A stretch of 64,000 nucleotides of DNA from Algorimicrobium sediminis (GCF_042684585.1 NZ_JBHULS010000004.1:186001-250000), one strand, 5' to 3'; shown: positions 8,208-17,523, counted from the stretch's first letter. Notes: generated from the sequence alone by a model not told the origin. A program made the numbers and translations.

Positions 8208-10592
8208 TTAAGATGCGTATTTGCGTTTTCTAAACCAATTAAAAACAAAGCCAAACAGCCCTAAAAGGAGCAAAGGAAAGCCCATATTTATGAGTTGCCA
8301 GGTAGTTTTTTCGGCAGCTACTTTTTTGTAATCCAGAAATGCAATAGATAATTCTTTGGAGCGAATATAAATAAGCCCATTATCGTCTAGAAGGTAATTT
8401 ACAGCATTTAATAGAAAATCCTTATTGCCATAACTTTGGCCCGTCCATCTGTCGAAACCAAGTTCCAAAGGTCCATTTCTGCCAATATCATTTTTAATAA
8501 CATCGCCATCGGCTATAACAATCATTTTGGTATCTGTACTTTCAGTTTTAAAGTCACTAATATTAAATGGTTTTATTCTGTTTTTGTATACAGATGTAAA
8601 TTGCCCCTCTAGAAGTACCGCCAGATTTTGAAAACCTTTGGTGTATAACTCGGGGTTGGGCTCCTCATTAGTCAATTCTAAATTAATTTCGCGAGGCGTG
8701 CCGTCTAGCTTGGTAAGTATGGAACTTTGCAAAAGCAGTGTTTTGTTTACACTGTTTTTTAAGGTATCTATCTGGTTGGCAAAGTCAAATTTTATCAAAT
8801 TTAAGTTTTTGGTAATAGGGTGGGCGGATGTAGGGTTTACCAAAGGTGCATAAAACCAAGGTAACTGTTGGAATTGCGATTGACTACCTTCGCCTGAAGC
8901 GAGTGTAATGGGAGCAGAATACAAATCGTTTACTAATACCGGATTTATACGCACACCGTATCTAAAAAAGAAATCGGTTAAATTTAGGTCGCGTGGCATG
9001 GCGATAGTTTTTCCCGCTGGGTTGTACAAGCTATCTTGCTCTATGGCTACCTTATCTAACAGCCACAGACTCTTACCGCCAGACATGGTGTATTGATCCA
9101 GCACTAGCTTTTCTGCTTCCGAAAAGGCTTCCGTTGGTTTGGCTGATACAATGAGGTCGTATGTTTTTAAATCCTCAAGCGTTTTTTGTGGGTTTGTTGC
9201 TACGCTATCCAATGTAAAAGCTGCTATGTAGTAATAATCTTTTATACTCGTAACAAAGTCGAAAATGGCGCCATCGCGTAACTGATTATTGCCTTTTAAA
9301 ATGGCAATTTTTCGGCGTTTTGGATTTACTAATTTACTCAAGCCATCGGCAAAGGCATATTCTAAATGCTGAATTGAGTTTGTTGCAAGTTCTTGCACAT
9401 CTGCTCCAATTTTATTTTTTATTAAAGGAATTTCTACGGTAACATTATTGTAGCTTGCTAAGGCCCAAGGAAAAATAACTTCTTGACTAGCTTTCCCCGA
9501 CTCCTGCACCGTAATTTGCATGGGTTTTAGGCCGCGCTCTGTTAACTGCTGTATGTTTTGCTCCTGGGTTGCTTCATCTGCAAGTGGGTTGATAAAATTG
9601 AAGACAATTTGCCTTTTCTTAGCCTTGAATTCCTCTAGTAACTGCCTCGTTTCAGTTTTAAGACGTCTAAACTCCGATGGTAAGTTGGAGCCATCTAAAA
9701 AAACATCTATTACAATAGGATTTTCAACTGTTTTTACAATATCCAGAGTAGCTTGGCTTAAGGTGTAACGTTTGTCTTGGGTAAGATCCAAACGGATATA
9801 AGTTTGTTGTGTTATTACGTTTACTACCAAAAGCAAAATAGGTGCCAAAAGCACAACCGTACGTGCGCGTTTATTGGCAGGTTTATTGCTTATTTTTAGC
9901 GTGGTTAGCAGTAAAAACACAGTTAAAATACTTATAAAATATAGTAAATCTCTGCTATCTATAACACCTCTGCTAATGCTTTTGTAATGCGCACTCATAC
10001 CTAGTTGATCTATGGCATTACTGGCTGTAAAATCGGCTAACCCTTCAAAACCAACATAAAAAAAGAAGCATAAAAAAACGGCTGTAATAAAGGCTACAAT
10101 TTGATTGTCTGTAATACTGGAGGCAAAAACCCCAATAGCTGTGTAGGAAGCAGCTAAAAATAACAAGCCCAAATAGGAGCCAAAAGTACTCCCAAAATCG
10201 ATGTTACCCGCCGGATTTCCTAAAATAAAAATAGTGTAAACGTATAGCAAGGTTGGTATTAAGGCAATAATTATAAGGAAAAAAGCGCCAAAATATTTTC
10301 CTAAAACAACTTTGTAAAGCGGTAAAGGTTTTGTTAGCAGTAATTCTAAAGTTCCTTGTTTTTTTTCATCCGAAAAGCTTCTCATGGTAACCGCCGGAAT
10401 TAAAAATAACAAGATCCAAGGAGCCAGTAAAAAGAAGCTGGACATGTCTGCAAAACCATTATCTAAAATGTTAAACTCGCCCTTAAAAAGCCATAAAAAT
10501 AAGCCATTTAAAACAAGAAAAATGGCAATAACTAAATACCCAATGGACGATGCAAAGAAGGTGTTTATTTCTTTTTTAAGTAATGCTAACAT
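8208..10592 (-). CDS. gldFG: GldF-GldG fusion, gliding motility ABC transporter permease and partner
   Basis: One 794-residue frame joins two proteins that are separate in Flavobacterium johnsoniae. Residues 1-235 are an ABC-2 type permease like GldF, with six membrane segments and the conserved MRSFSDEKKQGTLELLLTKP cytosolic loop. From about residue 245 (ARTVVLLAPILLLVVNVITQQ) the sequence is GldG-like: a membrane segment, RLDLTQDKRYTLSQAT, a large periplasmic domain and a final membrane helix (FPLLLLGLFGFVFNWFRKRK). GldF and GldG act with the ATPase GldA in the transporter first tied to gliding; its substrate is unknown. No stop or frame break lies at the join, so the fusion appears natural. 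gldA is not adjacent. The downstream region holds no strong terminator. Confidence 0.9.
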   Translation of the reverse strand: MLALLKKEINTFFASSIGYLVIAIFLVLNGLFLWLFKGEFNILDNGFADMSSFFLLAPWILLFLIPAVTMRSFSDEKKQGTLELLLTKPLPLYKVVLGKYFGAFFLIIIALIPTLLYVYTIFILGNPAGNIDFGSTFGSYLGLLFLAASYTAIGVFASSITDNQIVAFITAVFLCFFFYVGFEGLADFTASNAIDQLGMSAHYKSISRGVIDSRDLLYFISILTVFLLLTTLKISNKPANKRARTVVLLAPILLLVVNVITQQTYIRLDLTQDKRYTLSQATLDIVKTVENPIVIDVFLDGSNLPSEFRRLKTETRQLLEEFKAKKRQIVFNFINPLADEATQEQNIQQLTERGLKPMQITVQESGKASQEVIFPWALASYNNVTVEIPLIKNKIGADVQELATNSIQHLEYAFADGLSKLVNPKRRKIAILKGNNQLRDGAIFDFVTSIKDYYYIAAFTLDSVATNPQKTLEDLKTYDLIVSAKPTEAFSEAEKLVLDQYTMSGGKSLWLLDKVAIEQDSLYNPAGKTIAMPRDLNLTDFFFRYGVRINPVLVNDLYSAPITLASGEGSQSQFQQLPWFYAPLVNPTSAHPITKNLNLIKFDFANQIDTLKNSVNKTLLLQSSILTKLDGTPREINLELTNEEPNPELYTKGFQNLAVLLEGQFTSVYKNRIKPFNISDFKTESTDTKMIVIADGDVIKNDIGRNGPLELGFDRWTGQSYGNKDFLLNAVNYLLDDNGLIYIRSKELSIAFLDYKKVAAEKTTWQLINMGFPLLLLGLFGFVFNWFRKRKYAS

Positions 10593-10649
10593 ATGGTTGT
10601 TATGAGTTTCTTATTATGGGGTTTAACACATTATTGTAGTACCAAGGCT

Positions 10650-10949
10650 TTATACAGAAACGGTTTCTAATTTATTGACACTCCAAGCCTCGGGCTTCAT
10701 ATTAAACAAAGGTTTGGTAGCTGCCCAAATTTGCTGGAACAAGTCAGATTGCCTGTAATGTTCCAAATGTTGCGCAGACCGCCAATAGCTATATGTAAAA
10801 AATACGTGCTTGTTTTGGTTGTCTTGGTAAAGTTCTAAAAACTCACAGCCTTCAAAATTTCTAATAGCCTGCTTATTTTTATGAAAATTGGCCGTAAACG
10901 TATTTATATGTTCTGGTTTAAAGCCTAGTTTAACTATTCGTATTAGCAT
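10650..10949 (-). CDS. antibiotic biosynthesis monooxygenase (ABM) domain protein
   Basis: A 99-residue single-domain protein of the dimeric alpha-beta barrel ABM family. Typical text includes MLIRIVKLGFKPEHINTF at the N-terminus, GCEFLELYQDNQ with the central strand, and VFFTYSYWRSAQHLEHYRQSD before the last helix. Family members include quinol monooxygenases and heme-degrading enzymes, but many are of unknown substrate, and the heme-binding residues of IsdG are not evident. It starts 5 bp after the SAM hydrolase stop and is probably co-transcribed with it. Confidence 0.85.
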   Translation of the reverse strand: MLIRIVKLGFKPEHINTFTANFHKNKQAIRNFEGCEFLELYQDNQNKHVFFTYSYWRSAQHLEHYRQSDLFQQIWAATKPLFNMKPEAWSVNKLETVSV

Positions 10950-10954
10950 GGTTT

Positions 10955-11788
10955 TTAGTCTAAAAAATTAACAGTTACCGTATCCATTAACCCCAATCCA
11001 AGCAAGGATGATGCACTACCAGTGGTATTTGGATTGCTTTTGTACACAGCAATTTCAATATAACCTGAAGCGTTAAAAACAACCATCCGTTGCCCTTCAA
11101 TATGTCTGTCTTCGGGTGCTTTACTAAAATCTATTATATCGCTATACCGATTGTATATTTTATTAAAACGTTTATTGCGTGCCGATATTTCAAAAGCACG
11201 CCCGCGCTGAATTTTTTCAAAAAATGGCTGTTTAATGTTGCTTATAACATTGCCGTAATTATCAATATAAATTATGTGACCAATAATTTGAGTTTGATCG
11301 TCGTTTACAAACGGGTTAATATTTTTTATGGGCTTAATGGTGTGCACCACTTTACCAACCACCTCCAGAGTACCACCCCTAGCAATGTGGCAAGCCACTT
11401 TAACAAACACATCCAAAACTGGAAAACTGGTAACAATTTTGTCATGAATATTTATTTCAACAATTTTTTCAGGAGCAATTTCAGCACAAATCATGCTCAT
11501 TATCCCATTGTTGGCACAAATAAAATAATGACCATCTAGCTTTACAGCAATGTGTTTGTTTTCGTCGTTTAACTCGGAATCTACACCAATTATATGAATG
11601 GTGCCTTTAGGAAAACTACTGTAGGCATTTAAAATAATATAAGCAGCCTCGGGAATGCTAAACGGCGAAATAGAGTGCGAAATATCTACAATTTTAACAT
11701 CGGGTAATTCTGTATAAATTGCCCCTTTGGTTGCACCAGCAAAATGATCCCGTTCTCCAAAGTCCGTAGTTAATGTAATAATGGCCAT
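10955..11788 (-). CDS. SAM hydroxide adenosyltransferase (DUF62 family)
   Basis: A 277-residue member of the S-adenosyl-L-methionine hydrolase family, relatives of the chlorinase and fluorinase that split SAM to adenosine and methionine using water. The N-terminus TLTTDFGERDHFAGATKGAI contains the conserved aspartate for ribose binding, and VDISHSISPF, AYIILNAYSSFPKGTIHIIGVD and ANNGIMSMI follow in the family order. The middle segment YIDNYGNVISNI starts the C-terminal domain. The gene is divergent from phoH, an arrangement seen often in Flavobacteriaceae. It is likely followed in one transcript by the ABM-domain gene. Confidence 0.9.
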   Translation of the reverse strand: MAIITLTTDFGERDHFAGATKGAIYTELPDVKIVDISHSISPFSIPEAAYIILNAYSSFPKGTIHIIGVDSELNDENKHIAVKLDGHYFICANNGIMSMICAEIAPEKIVEINIHDKIVTSFPVLDVFVKVACHIARGGTLEVVGKVVHTIKPIKNINPFVNDDQTQIIGHIIYIDNYGNVISNIKQPFFEKIQRGRAFEISARNKRFNKIYNRYSDIIDFSKAPEDRHIEGQRMVVFNASGYIEIAVYKSNPNTTGSASSLLGLGLMDTVTVNFLD

Positions 11789-11895
11789 CTATAATTGTTG
11801 AAATTTTTAACAAAACACGTATTAATTTGTGTATTTTTGTTTAAGCACAAAACTAATAAAACTTAATAGATTAATTTAATTAAATCTCTCAGCTT

Positions 11896-12855
11896 TTGAA
11901 TGAAATTGAAATCGAATTAAATCAGGTATCACCAAAAGATTTTTTTGGTGCGCAAAACCGCCACATAGAGCATCTTAAAACGTATTTTCCTAAATTAAAA
12001 ATTGTAGCTCGGGGTAATAAAATTAAGGTTTTTGGCGATGAAGAAATGCTGGAGGAATTCGATAAGCGCTTTCAAATGTTATTAGATCATTTTGTAAAAT
12101 ACAACAAACTAGACGAAAACAGCATTGAACGTATTTTAACCAGCAACAGCGAGCAGGATTATGAAACCTCTGCCAAAAGTGGCGAGGTTATTTTGCACGG
12201 TGTAAGCGGTCGTTTAATTAAGGCGCAAACCGCTAACCAGCGAAAACTGGTAGAGAGTGTGCGTAAAAACGATATGGTTTTTGCTATTGGTCCGGCAGGA
12301 ACAGGTAAAACTTACACTGGGGTAGCTCTGGCTGTTCGTGCCCTAAAAAATAAAGAAGTAAAACGAATTATTTTAACGCGACCTGCTGTAGAGGCCGGTG
12401 AAAATTTAGGATTTTTACCAGGCGATTTAAAAGAAAAATTAGATCCGTACATGCAGCCGCTGTACGATGCATTGCGCGACATGATTCCGCCTGAAAAACT
12501 AGCACATTATATAGAAAATGGTACTATACAAATTGCACCGTTAGCTTTTATGCGTGGTCGCACGCTGGACCATGCCTTTGTTATTTTGGACGAAGGACAA
12601 AATACCACACACGCCCAAATGAAAATGTTTCTAACACGTATGGGCAAAAATGCCAAATTTTTACTTACCGGCGATCCTGGTCAAATAGATTTGCCGCGGC
12701 GCACGCGCTCTGGTTTAAAAGAAGCCTTATTAATACTTAAAGATGTAGAAGGTATTGGCATGATTTATCTAGACGATAAAGATGTAATAAGACACAAATT
12801 GGTTAAAAAGGTCATTTCTGCATACAAGAGTTTCGAAAACCTTAACCAAATATAA
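11896..12855 (+). CDS. phoH: PhoH family ATPase
   Basis: A 319-residue PhoH-like protein (PhoH2/YbeZ type), a cytoplasmic ATPase with an RNA-helicase-like fold linked to RNA metabolism and ribosome quality. The N-terminal KH-like part reads FPKLKIVARGNKIKVFG. Walker A is GPAGTGKT (132-139) and Walker B is VILDEGQNTT, with LLTGDPGQIDLP downstream as the sensor region. The start is TTG at 11896, which gives the usual MNEI N-terminus of flavobacterial homologues; no in-frame ATG lies nearby upstream. A TATTTTTG -7-like element is at 11832-11839. A transcription-independent short leader is not suggested. Confidence 0.93.
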   Translation: MNEIEIELNQVSPKDFFGAQNRHIEHLKTYFPKLKIVARGNKIKVFGDEEMLEEFDKRFQMLLDHFVKYNKLDENSIERILTSNSEQDYETSAKSGEVILHGVSGRLIKAQTANQRKLVESVRKNDMVFAIGPAGTGKTYTGVALAVRALKNKEVKRIILTRPAVEAGENLGFLPGDLKEKLDPYMQPLYDALRDMIPPEKLAHYIENGTIQIAPLAFMRGRTLDHAFVILDEGQNTTHAQMKMFLTRMGKNAKFLLTGDPGQIDLPRRTRSGLKEALLILKDVEGIGMIYLDDKDVIRHKLVKKVISAYKSFENLNQI

Positions 12856-12988
12856 AAAGCTACCTGGTTACTACAGTCCTAATTTAAAGATTTGTTCGTC
12901 TTGTTTTTAAAAGCAATGGGTTGCTGTTTAACGTCAAAATAGTCTGTTTCTAGTAATTTCTAAAGGTTCTGTAAACAATGCCCATAAT

Positions 12989-13011
12989 CTTGTAAGGGAT
13001 AAGCTTACAAG
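12989..13011 (+). promoter_or_regulatory. inverted repeat (operator-like) upstream of an outer-membrane protein gene
   Basis: CTTGTAAG (12989-12996) and CTTACAAG (13004-13011) form a perfect 8-bp inverted repeat with a 7-bp centre, 41 bp before the start codon. A -7-like GAACTTTG lies right after it (13017-13024), so a protein bound to the dyad would cover the promoter. No T run follows, so it is not a terminator. Confidence 0.4.
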
Positions 13012-13051
13012 TTTTGGAACTTTGTAATCTAATCAGAAAAACAATAATAAT

Positions 13052-13564
13052 ATGAAGAAATTACTAGTAGCAGTTGCATTTTTAGGATGTCTTTCTGCAT
13101 TCGCTCAAACTGAAGATATTGATATTACACCTAATAATTCGTGGTTAAAAGCAGGAATTACAGCAGGAATACCGTTGGGTGATGCTGAAGATTTTTCGTC
13201 TTTTGCCCTGGGAGCAGATGTAAGAGGACAGTACTTATTTAATCCAAATATAGCCGTTGGTGTGGCATCTGGGTACACCCATTACTTTGGAAAAGATAAT
13301 TTTGAGGATATTGGTATTATACCAGCCGCAGCCTTTTTCCGATACTATTTTACACCAGATGGCTTGTTTTTTGGTGCCGATGTTGGCTATGGTTTTTTAA
13401 CAAACGTCGATAATAATTCTGGTGGCCTGTATTTAAATCCACAAATTGGCTACCATAACGAAGATTGGAATTTTTACGCGTATTACCAAAATACCATGGC
13501 CGAAAACGATATTAATATTCAAAATATTGGTGTAGGTGTAACCTATAATATTCGGTTTAAATAA
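13052..13564 (+). CDS. outer-membrane beta-barrel protein
   Basis: A 170-residue secreted protein. The signal peptide MKKLLVAVAFLGCLSAFAQ ends at residue 19. The rest shows alternating aromatic and polar strands (WLKAGITAGIPLGD, LGADVRGQYLF, GVASGYTHYFG, FFRYYFTPDGLFFGADVGYGF, YNIRFK at the end), typical of small eight-stranded porin-like barrels of Bacteroidota. The last residue pattern ends in an aromatic plus basic residue, a common barrel end. The function is unknown. An operator-like dyad lies upstream and a terminator follows, so it appears to be a regulated single-gene unit. Confidence 0.8.
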   Translation: MKKLLVAVAFLGCLSAFAQTEDIDITPNNSWLKAGITAGIPLGDAEDFSSFALGADVRGQYLFNPNIAVGVASGYTHYFGKDNFEDIGIIPAAAFFRYYFTPDGLFFGADVGYGFLTNVDNNSGGLYLNPQIGYHNEDWNFYAYYQNTMAENDINIQNIGVGVTYNIRFK

Positions 13565-13589
13565 TTAATATAAAATCTTTCAGATACTT

Positions 13590-13620
13590 AAAAGGAGAAC
13601 TATTTAGTTTTCCTTTTTTT
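13590..13620 (+). terminator. terminator after the outer-membrane protein gene
   Basis: AAAAGGAGAACT (13590-13601) pairs with AGTTTTCCTTTT (13606-13617) with one G-U pair, followed by a T run. Confidence 0.75.
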
Positions 13621-13666
13621 ATTTAGATTTGTCCCTTACTAATTTTCAACAAAGCCTAACCAAGCT

Positions 13667-14614
13667 ATGAATACAATTACAGATACTAATTTTAATTTCC
13701 CAGGACAAACCAATCTTTATAAAGGGAAAGTTCGGGAAGTTTATACCATTAACCACTCAAAATTAGTAATGATAGCAACCGATAGGTTAAGCGCTTTTGA
13801 TGTAGTAATGCCTAAAGGTATTCCTTACAAAGGACAAATTTTAAACCAAATTGCTACAAAAATGATGGAAGCCACCGCCGATCTAGTTCCTAATTGGTTG
13901 GAAGCAACTCCCGATCCAAACGTAGCCGTAGGGCATTTGTGTACCCCTTTTAAGGTGGAAATGGTTATTCGTGGCTATTTAGCAGGGCATGCAGCCAGAG
14001 AATACCATTTAGGGAAACGCCAACTGTGTGGTGTGGCCATGCCAGATGGTTTAAAAGAGAATGATAAATTTCCAGAACCTATTATAACACCCGCCACCAA
14101 AGCCGAAATGGGCGATCATGACGAAGATATTTCGCGCGAGGATATTATAAAAAAGGGCCTAGTGTCCGAGGCAGATTATGTAGTGTTGGAAGACTATACA
14201 CGTAAACTTTACAAAAGAGGTTCGGAAATTGCTGCTTCCCGTGGTTTAATTTTAGTAGATACAAAGTATGAATTTGGCAAAACACAAGACGGTAAAATTG
14301 TTTTAATTGATGAAATTCATACACCGGATTCTTCCCGATATTTTTATGCCGAAGGCTACCAAGAACGGCAGGATGCCAATGTAGCGCAAAAACAACTTTC
14401 AAAAGAATTTGTTAGGCAGTGGCTTATAAAACATAAATTTCAGGGGTTACCTGGGCAAACAGTGCCACACATGTCCAACGAATATATACAATCTGTTAGT
14501 AATAGGTATATAGAACTTTACGAAAAAATTACAGGCGAACCCTTTGTAAAAGCCAATGTGGCCGATATTCAAAATAGAATAAAGCATAATGTTGAAAGTT
14601 ATTTAAATAACTAA
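13667..14614 (+). CDS. purC: phosphoribosylaminoimidazolesuccinocarboxamide synthase
   Basis: A 315-residue SAICAR synthase, which joins CAIR and aspartate with ATP in purine synthesis. Conserved text includes YKGKVREVY (nucleotide loop), MIATDRLSAFDVVMP, IPYKGQILNQI, EMVIRGYLAGHAAREY, and ILVDTKYEFG followed by IDEIHTPDSSRY. The protein is of the longer eukaryote/Bacteroidota type. The ATG at 13667 fits the alignment with MNTITDTNFNFPGQTNLYKGKVREVY. A TAGATTTG -7-like element lies at 13624-13631. It stands alone, away from other purine genes. Confidence 0.97.
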   Translation: MNTITDTNFNFPGQTNLYKGKVREVYTINHSKLVMIATDRLSAFDVVMPKGIPYKGQILNQIATKMMEATADLVPNWLEATPDPNVAVGHLCTPFKVEMVIRGYLAGHAAREYHLGKRQLCGVAMPDGLKENDKFPEPIITPATKAEMGDHDEDISREDIIKKGLVSEADYVVLEDYTRKLYKRGSEIAASRGLILVDTKYEFGKTQDGKIVLIDEIHTPDSSRYFYAEGYQERQDANVAQKQLSKEFVRQWLIKHKFQGLPGQTVPHMSNEYIQSVSNRYIELYEKITGEPFVKANVADIQNRIKHNVESYLNN

Positions 14615-14849
14615 ATTCACTATAAATTTTAAAACTGGCAATATTAAGTAACGATACCGCACGTATTTTTTCGTGCTAACTAAACTTATGTCAATTTTAA
14701 AAGATTGCAAATTAGCTTTTTAAATAATACATCTGCTAAAATTAACAGGGTCTTCGGTTTGTAATACGTGGCAAGTGGCTGCTTTTTAGAATTTCATTTT
14801 TGATTACTCCAACTAATATTTTATCTTTTCAGTTTAAAATAGAGCTACC

Positions 14850-16757
14850 ATGAGTAATTACCACATAAAACATTTAGAAGAATATTATCAAGTTTATAGG
14901 AAATCTGTTAGGGAGCCTCATAACTTTTGGGAAGAAATAGCCGAAGAGCATTTTTTATGGCGTAAAAAGTGGGATACTGTTTTGAGCTGGGATTTTTCCA
15001 AACCAGAAATAACTTGGTTTGAAGGGGCGGAACTCAATATTACCGAAAATTGTTTAGATAGACATTTAGCTACTCGATCCGATAAAACGGCCTTGTTATT
15101 TGAACCTAATAATCCGGATGAGCCTGCGCAGCACATTACCTACAAACAGTTATACCACCAAGTAAATAAAATGGCCAATGTGCTAAAAAGTAAAGGGGTG
15201 CGCAAGGGGGACCGTGTTTGTGTGTATTTACCCATGATACCCGAATTAGCCGTGGCTGTTTTAGCTTGTGCTAGAATAGGCGCTATACACTCCGTAGTAT
15301 TTGCTGGATTTTCGTCTACAGCTTTAGCAACACGCATAAACGATGCTAATTGTAGCTTGGTTATTACATCCGATGGCGCTTACAGAGGCGCTAAAACAAT
15401 CGATTTAAAAGGAATAGTGGACGATGCACTAAATAGCTGCCCAGATGTGAAAACGGTTTTGGTGGTAAAACGCATTCACTCCAAAATAACCATGAAACCC
15501 AATCGCGATTGTTGGCTTCAACCACTTTTAGATGCCGCACCCAATGAGGCAAAAGCTGAAGTTATGAAAGCCGAAGATCCGCTATTTATTCTATACACCT
15601 CTGGGTCCACTGGAAAACCAAAAGGCATGGTTCATACCACGGCTGGTTATATGGTGTACACCGCATACACCTTTAAAAATGTGTTTCAGTATAAAGAAAA
15701 TGATGTGTATTGGTGCACCGCGGATATTGGTTGGATAACAGGACATAGCTATATTATTTATGGGCCGCTTTGTAATGGGGCTACTTCGGTTATGTTTGAA
15801 GGTGTACCTAGCTATCCAGATTTTGGCCGCTTTTGGGATATTATTCAAAAACATAAAATTAATCAGTTTTATACGGCACCAACGGCTATTAGGGCGCTAG
15901 CTAAAAACGGAACAGAATTAATAGACACCTATAATTTAAGCTCTTTAAAAGTACTAGGGTCTGTAGGCGAGCCCATAAATGAGGAAGCTTGGCATTGGTA
16001 CAACGATAATGTGGGCAAGCGAAAAAGTCCGATAATCGATTCCTGGTGGCAAACTGAAACTGGCGGCATAATGATTTCGCCGTTACCCTATGTAACACCT
16101 ACCAAACCAACCTATGCAACCTTACCTTTTATTGGTATTCAACCATGTATTATGGATGAGCATGGCACCGAATTGCAAAACAACCAAGTAGAAGGACGTT
16201 TGTGTATTAAGTTTCCTTGGCCAAGTATGGCGCGTACCATCTGGAACGACCATAAGCGCTACAAGGATACCTATTTTTCAACGTATAAAAACATGTATTT
16301 TACAGGCGATGGTGCCTTGCGCGACGAAGTGGGTTACTACCGTATAACGGGACGCGTGGACGATGTTATTATTGTATCTGGCCATAATTTGGGCACCGCA
16401 CCAATTGAAGATGCTATAAATGAGCACCCAGCGGTTTCAGAATCTGCCATTGTTGGGTTTCCGCACGAAATAAAAGGCCATGCTTTATATGGCTACGTAA
16501 CACTGAAAGAAAAAGGCGAAAGCAGAGACCATAACAACTTGAGGAATGAAATTAATCAAATTATTACCGAGCATATTGGTCCTATTGCAAAACTGGATAA
16601 AATACAGTTTACACCAAGTTTGCCTAAAACCCGCTCAGGAAAAATTATGCGACGCATCTTACGAAAAATCGCAGAAAAAGATACGTCCAATTTAGGTGAT
16701 ATTAGTACATTGTTAAATCCAGAATGCGTTCAAGATATTATTAAAGAGGCCTTGTAA
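14850..16757 (+). CDS. acs: acetyl-coenzyme A synthetase
   Basis: A 635-residue AMP-forming acetyl-CoA synthetase, which converts acetate, ATP and CoA to acetyl-CoA. The AMP-binding P-loop YTSGSTGKPKGMVHT lies near residue 250, then WCTADIGWITGHSYIIYGPL, the WWQTETGG acetate/CoA pocket motif, YFTGDGA, and VDDVIIVSGHNLGT at the hinge. The C-terminal PKTRSGKIMRRIL holds the catalytic lysine that is acetylated in other bacteria. The N-terminus (HIKHLEEYYQVYRKSVREPHNFW) matches the ACAS N-terminal domain. The length is typical. A 235-bp region upstream has no clear promoter. Confidence 0.95.
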   Translation: MSNYHIKHLEEYYQVYRKSVREPHNFWEEIAEEHFLWRKKWDTVLSWDFSKPEITWFEGAELNITENCLDRHLATRSDKTALLFEPNNPDEPAQHITYKQLYHQVNKMANVLKSKGVRKGDRVCVYLPMIPELAVAVLACARIGAIHSVVFAGFSSTALATRINDANCSLVITSDGAYRGAKTIDLKGIVDDALNSCPDVKTVLVVKRIHSKITMKPNRDCWLQPLLDAAPNEAKAEVMKAEDPLFILYTSGSTGKPKGMVHTTAGYMVYTAYTFKNVFQYKENDVYWCTADIGWITGHSYIIYGPLCNGATSVMFEGVPSYPDFGRFWDIIQKHKINQFYTAPTAIRALAKNGTELIDTYNLSSLKVLGSVGEPINEEAWHWYNDNVGKRKSPIIDSWWQTETGGIMISPLPYVTPTKPTYATLPFIGIQPCIMDEHGTELQNNQVEGRLCIKFPWPSMARTIWNDHKRYKDTYFSTYKNMYFTGDGALRDEVGYYRITGRVDDVIIVSGHNLGTAPIEDAINEHPAVSESAIVGFPHEIKGHALYGYVTLKEKGESRDHNNLRNEINQIITEHIGPIAKLDKIQFTPSLPKTRSGKIMRRILRKIAEKDTSNLGDISTLLNPECVQDIIKEAL

Positions 16758-16897
16758 CTTCTTAATTAATATTAACGTGTAGTTGGTACCTATTGGAAGC
16801 ATGTATTTTCAATTAAGGTCTTACTATTTCTATTAAAATAATGATTAGAATCTGGTTTTAGTTAAATTTATATCCGGGCTAACGTAAACATATTTTT

Positions 16898-16905
16898 TAC
16901 CTTTG
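16898..16905 (+). promoter_or_regulatory. -7-like element upstream of the Crp/Fnr gene
   Basis: TACCTTTG matches TAnnTTTG and lies 16 bp before the start codon; no TTG is found at the usual distance upstream. Confidence 0.4.
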
Positions 16906-16921
16906 ACCTAAATTTCTGCTT

Positions 16922-17506
16922 ATGGCGCTTCAAACACTATTTTCATATATAAATAATTATGTTTCATTAACTTCAGAAGAAGAGCAACTAATAGCAGAAC
17001 ATGTTACCGTTAGAAAGTATTTAAAAGGGCAATTTATAGTGCAACAGGGCGATATTTGTCAATACAGCAGCTTTATTATTAAAGGCTGCTCAAAAATGTA
17101 TTTTGTAGATGCCTTGGGTCAGGAGCACATTATAATTTTAGCAGTAGAGGGTTGGTGGGTTTCAGATATAGCCAGTTTTATAAATCAGAAGCCGGCCGAT
17201 TTTAATATTCAGTGTTTGGAAGATACCGAATTGGTTCAATTTCATTACAACACCATCGAAAACTTATACGATGCTATTCCCAAGCTGGACAAGTTTTTTC
17301 GAAAAATACTGGAACGTGGTTTGGCTGCTTCCCAACAGCGCATAGTTAGAAACTTTAGCATGACGGCCAAGGAGCGCTATTTGTATTTCAAAAATACCTA
17401 TCCAGAAATAGAAACCCGGATCCCACAATATTTGGTAGCTTCCTATTTGGGTATTACCAAGGAGTTTTTAAGCAAAATTAAACGCCAACTGGCCTACGAG
17501 CGCTAA
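16922..17506 (+). CDS. Crp/Fnr family transcriptional regulator
   Basis: A 194-residue regulator with an N-terminal cyclic-nucleotide-binding-like domain (YLKGQFIVQQGDICQYSSFIIKGCSKMYF, residues about 38-70) and a short C-terminal helix-turn-helix ending YLVASYLGITKEFLSKIKRQ. The conserved arginine and glutamate pair that binds cAMP in E. coli CRP is not evident, as is usual in this subgroup, so the ligand is unknown. It lies 106 bp upstream of a yceI-family gene on the same strand, and a perfect 14-bp palindrome at 17510-17523 sits between them. The regulator may act on yceI; this is inference from position. Confidence 0.88.
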   Translation: MALQTLFSYINNYVSLTSEEEQLIAEHVTVRKYLKGQFIVQQGDICQYSSFIIKGCSKMYFVDALGQEHIIILAVEGWWVSDIASFINQKPADFNIQCLEDTELVQFHYNTIENLYDAIPKLDKFFRKILERGLAASQQRIVRNFSMTAKERYLYFKNTYPEIETRIPQYLVASYLGITKEFLSKIKRQLAYER

Positions 17507-17509
17507 ATG

Positions 17510-17523
17510 TTAAACTAGTTTAA
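17510..17523 (+). promoter_or_regulatory. 14-bp palindrome between crp-like gene and yceI
   Basis: TTAAACTAGTTTAA is a perfect palindrome located just after the Crp-like stop codon and about 60-70 bp upstream of the predicted yceI transcription start (a CATCTTTG -7-like element is at 17569-17576). A half-site-like AAACTAGG follows at 17535-17542. The position suits an activator of the Crp type. Confidence 0.35.

Noticed and set aside
11090..11539. 149-codon plus-strand frame opposite the SAM hydrolase
   Set aside because: It overlaps a conserved gene on the other strand over its whole length; the composition is that of an antisense shadow.
14659..14676. GCACG/CGTGC hairpin after purC, considered as a terminator
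   Set aside because: The stem is only five pairs and the T run is in the loop rather than after the stem.
14768..14785. TGGCAAG-like sequence with GC upstream of acs, considered as a sigma-54 promoter
   Set aside because: The GG-to-GC spacing is nine bases, not the required ten, and the -24 box is imperfect.
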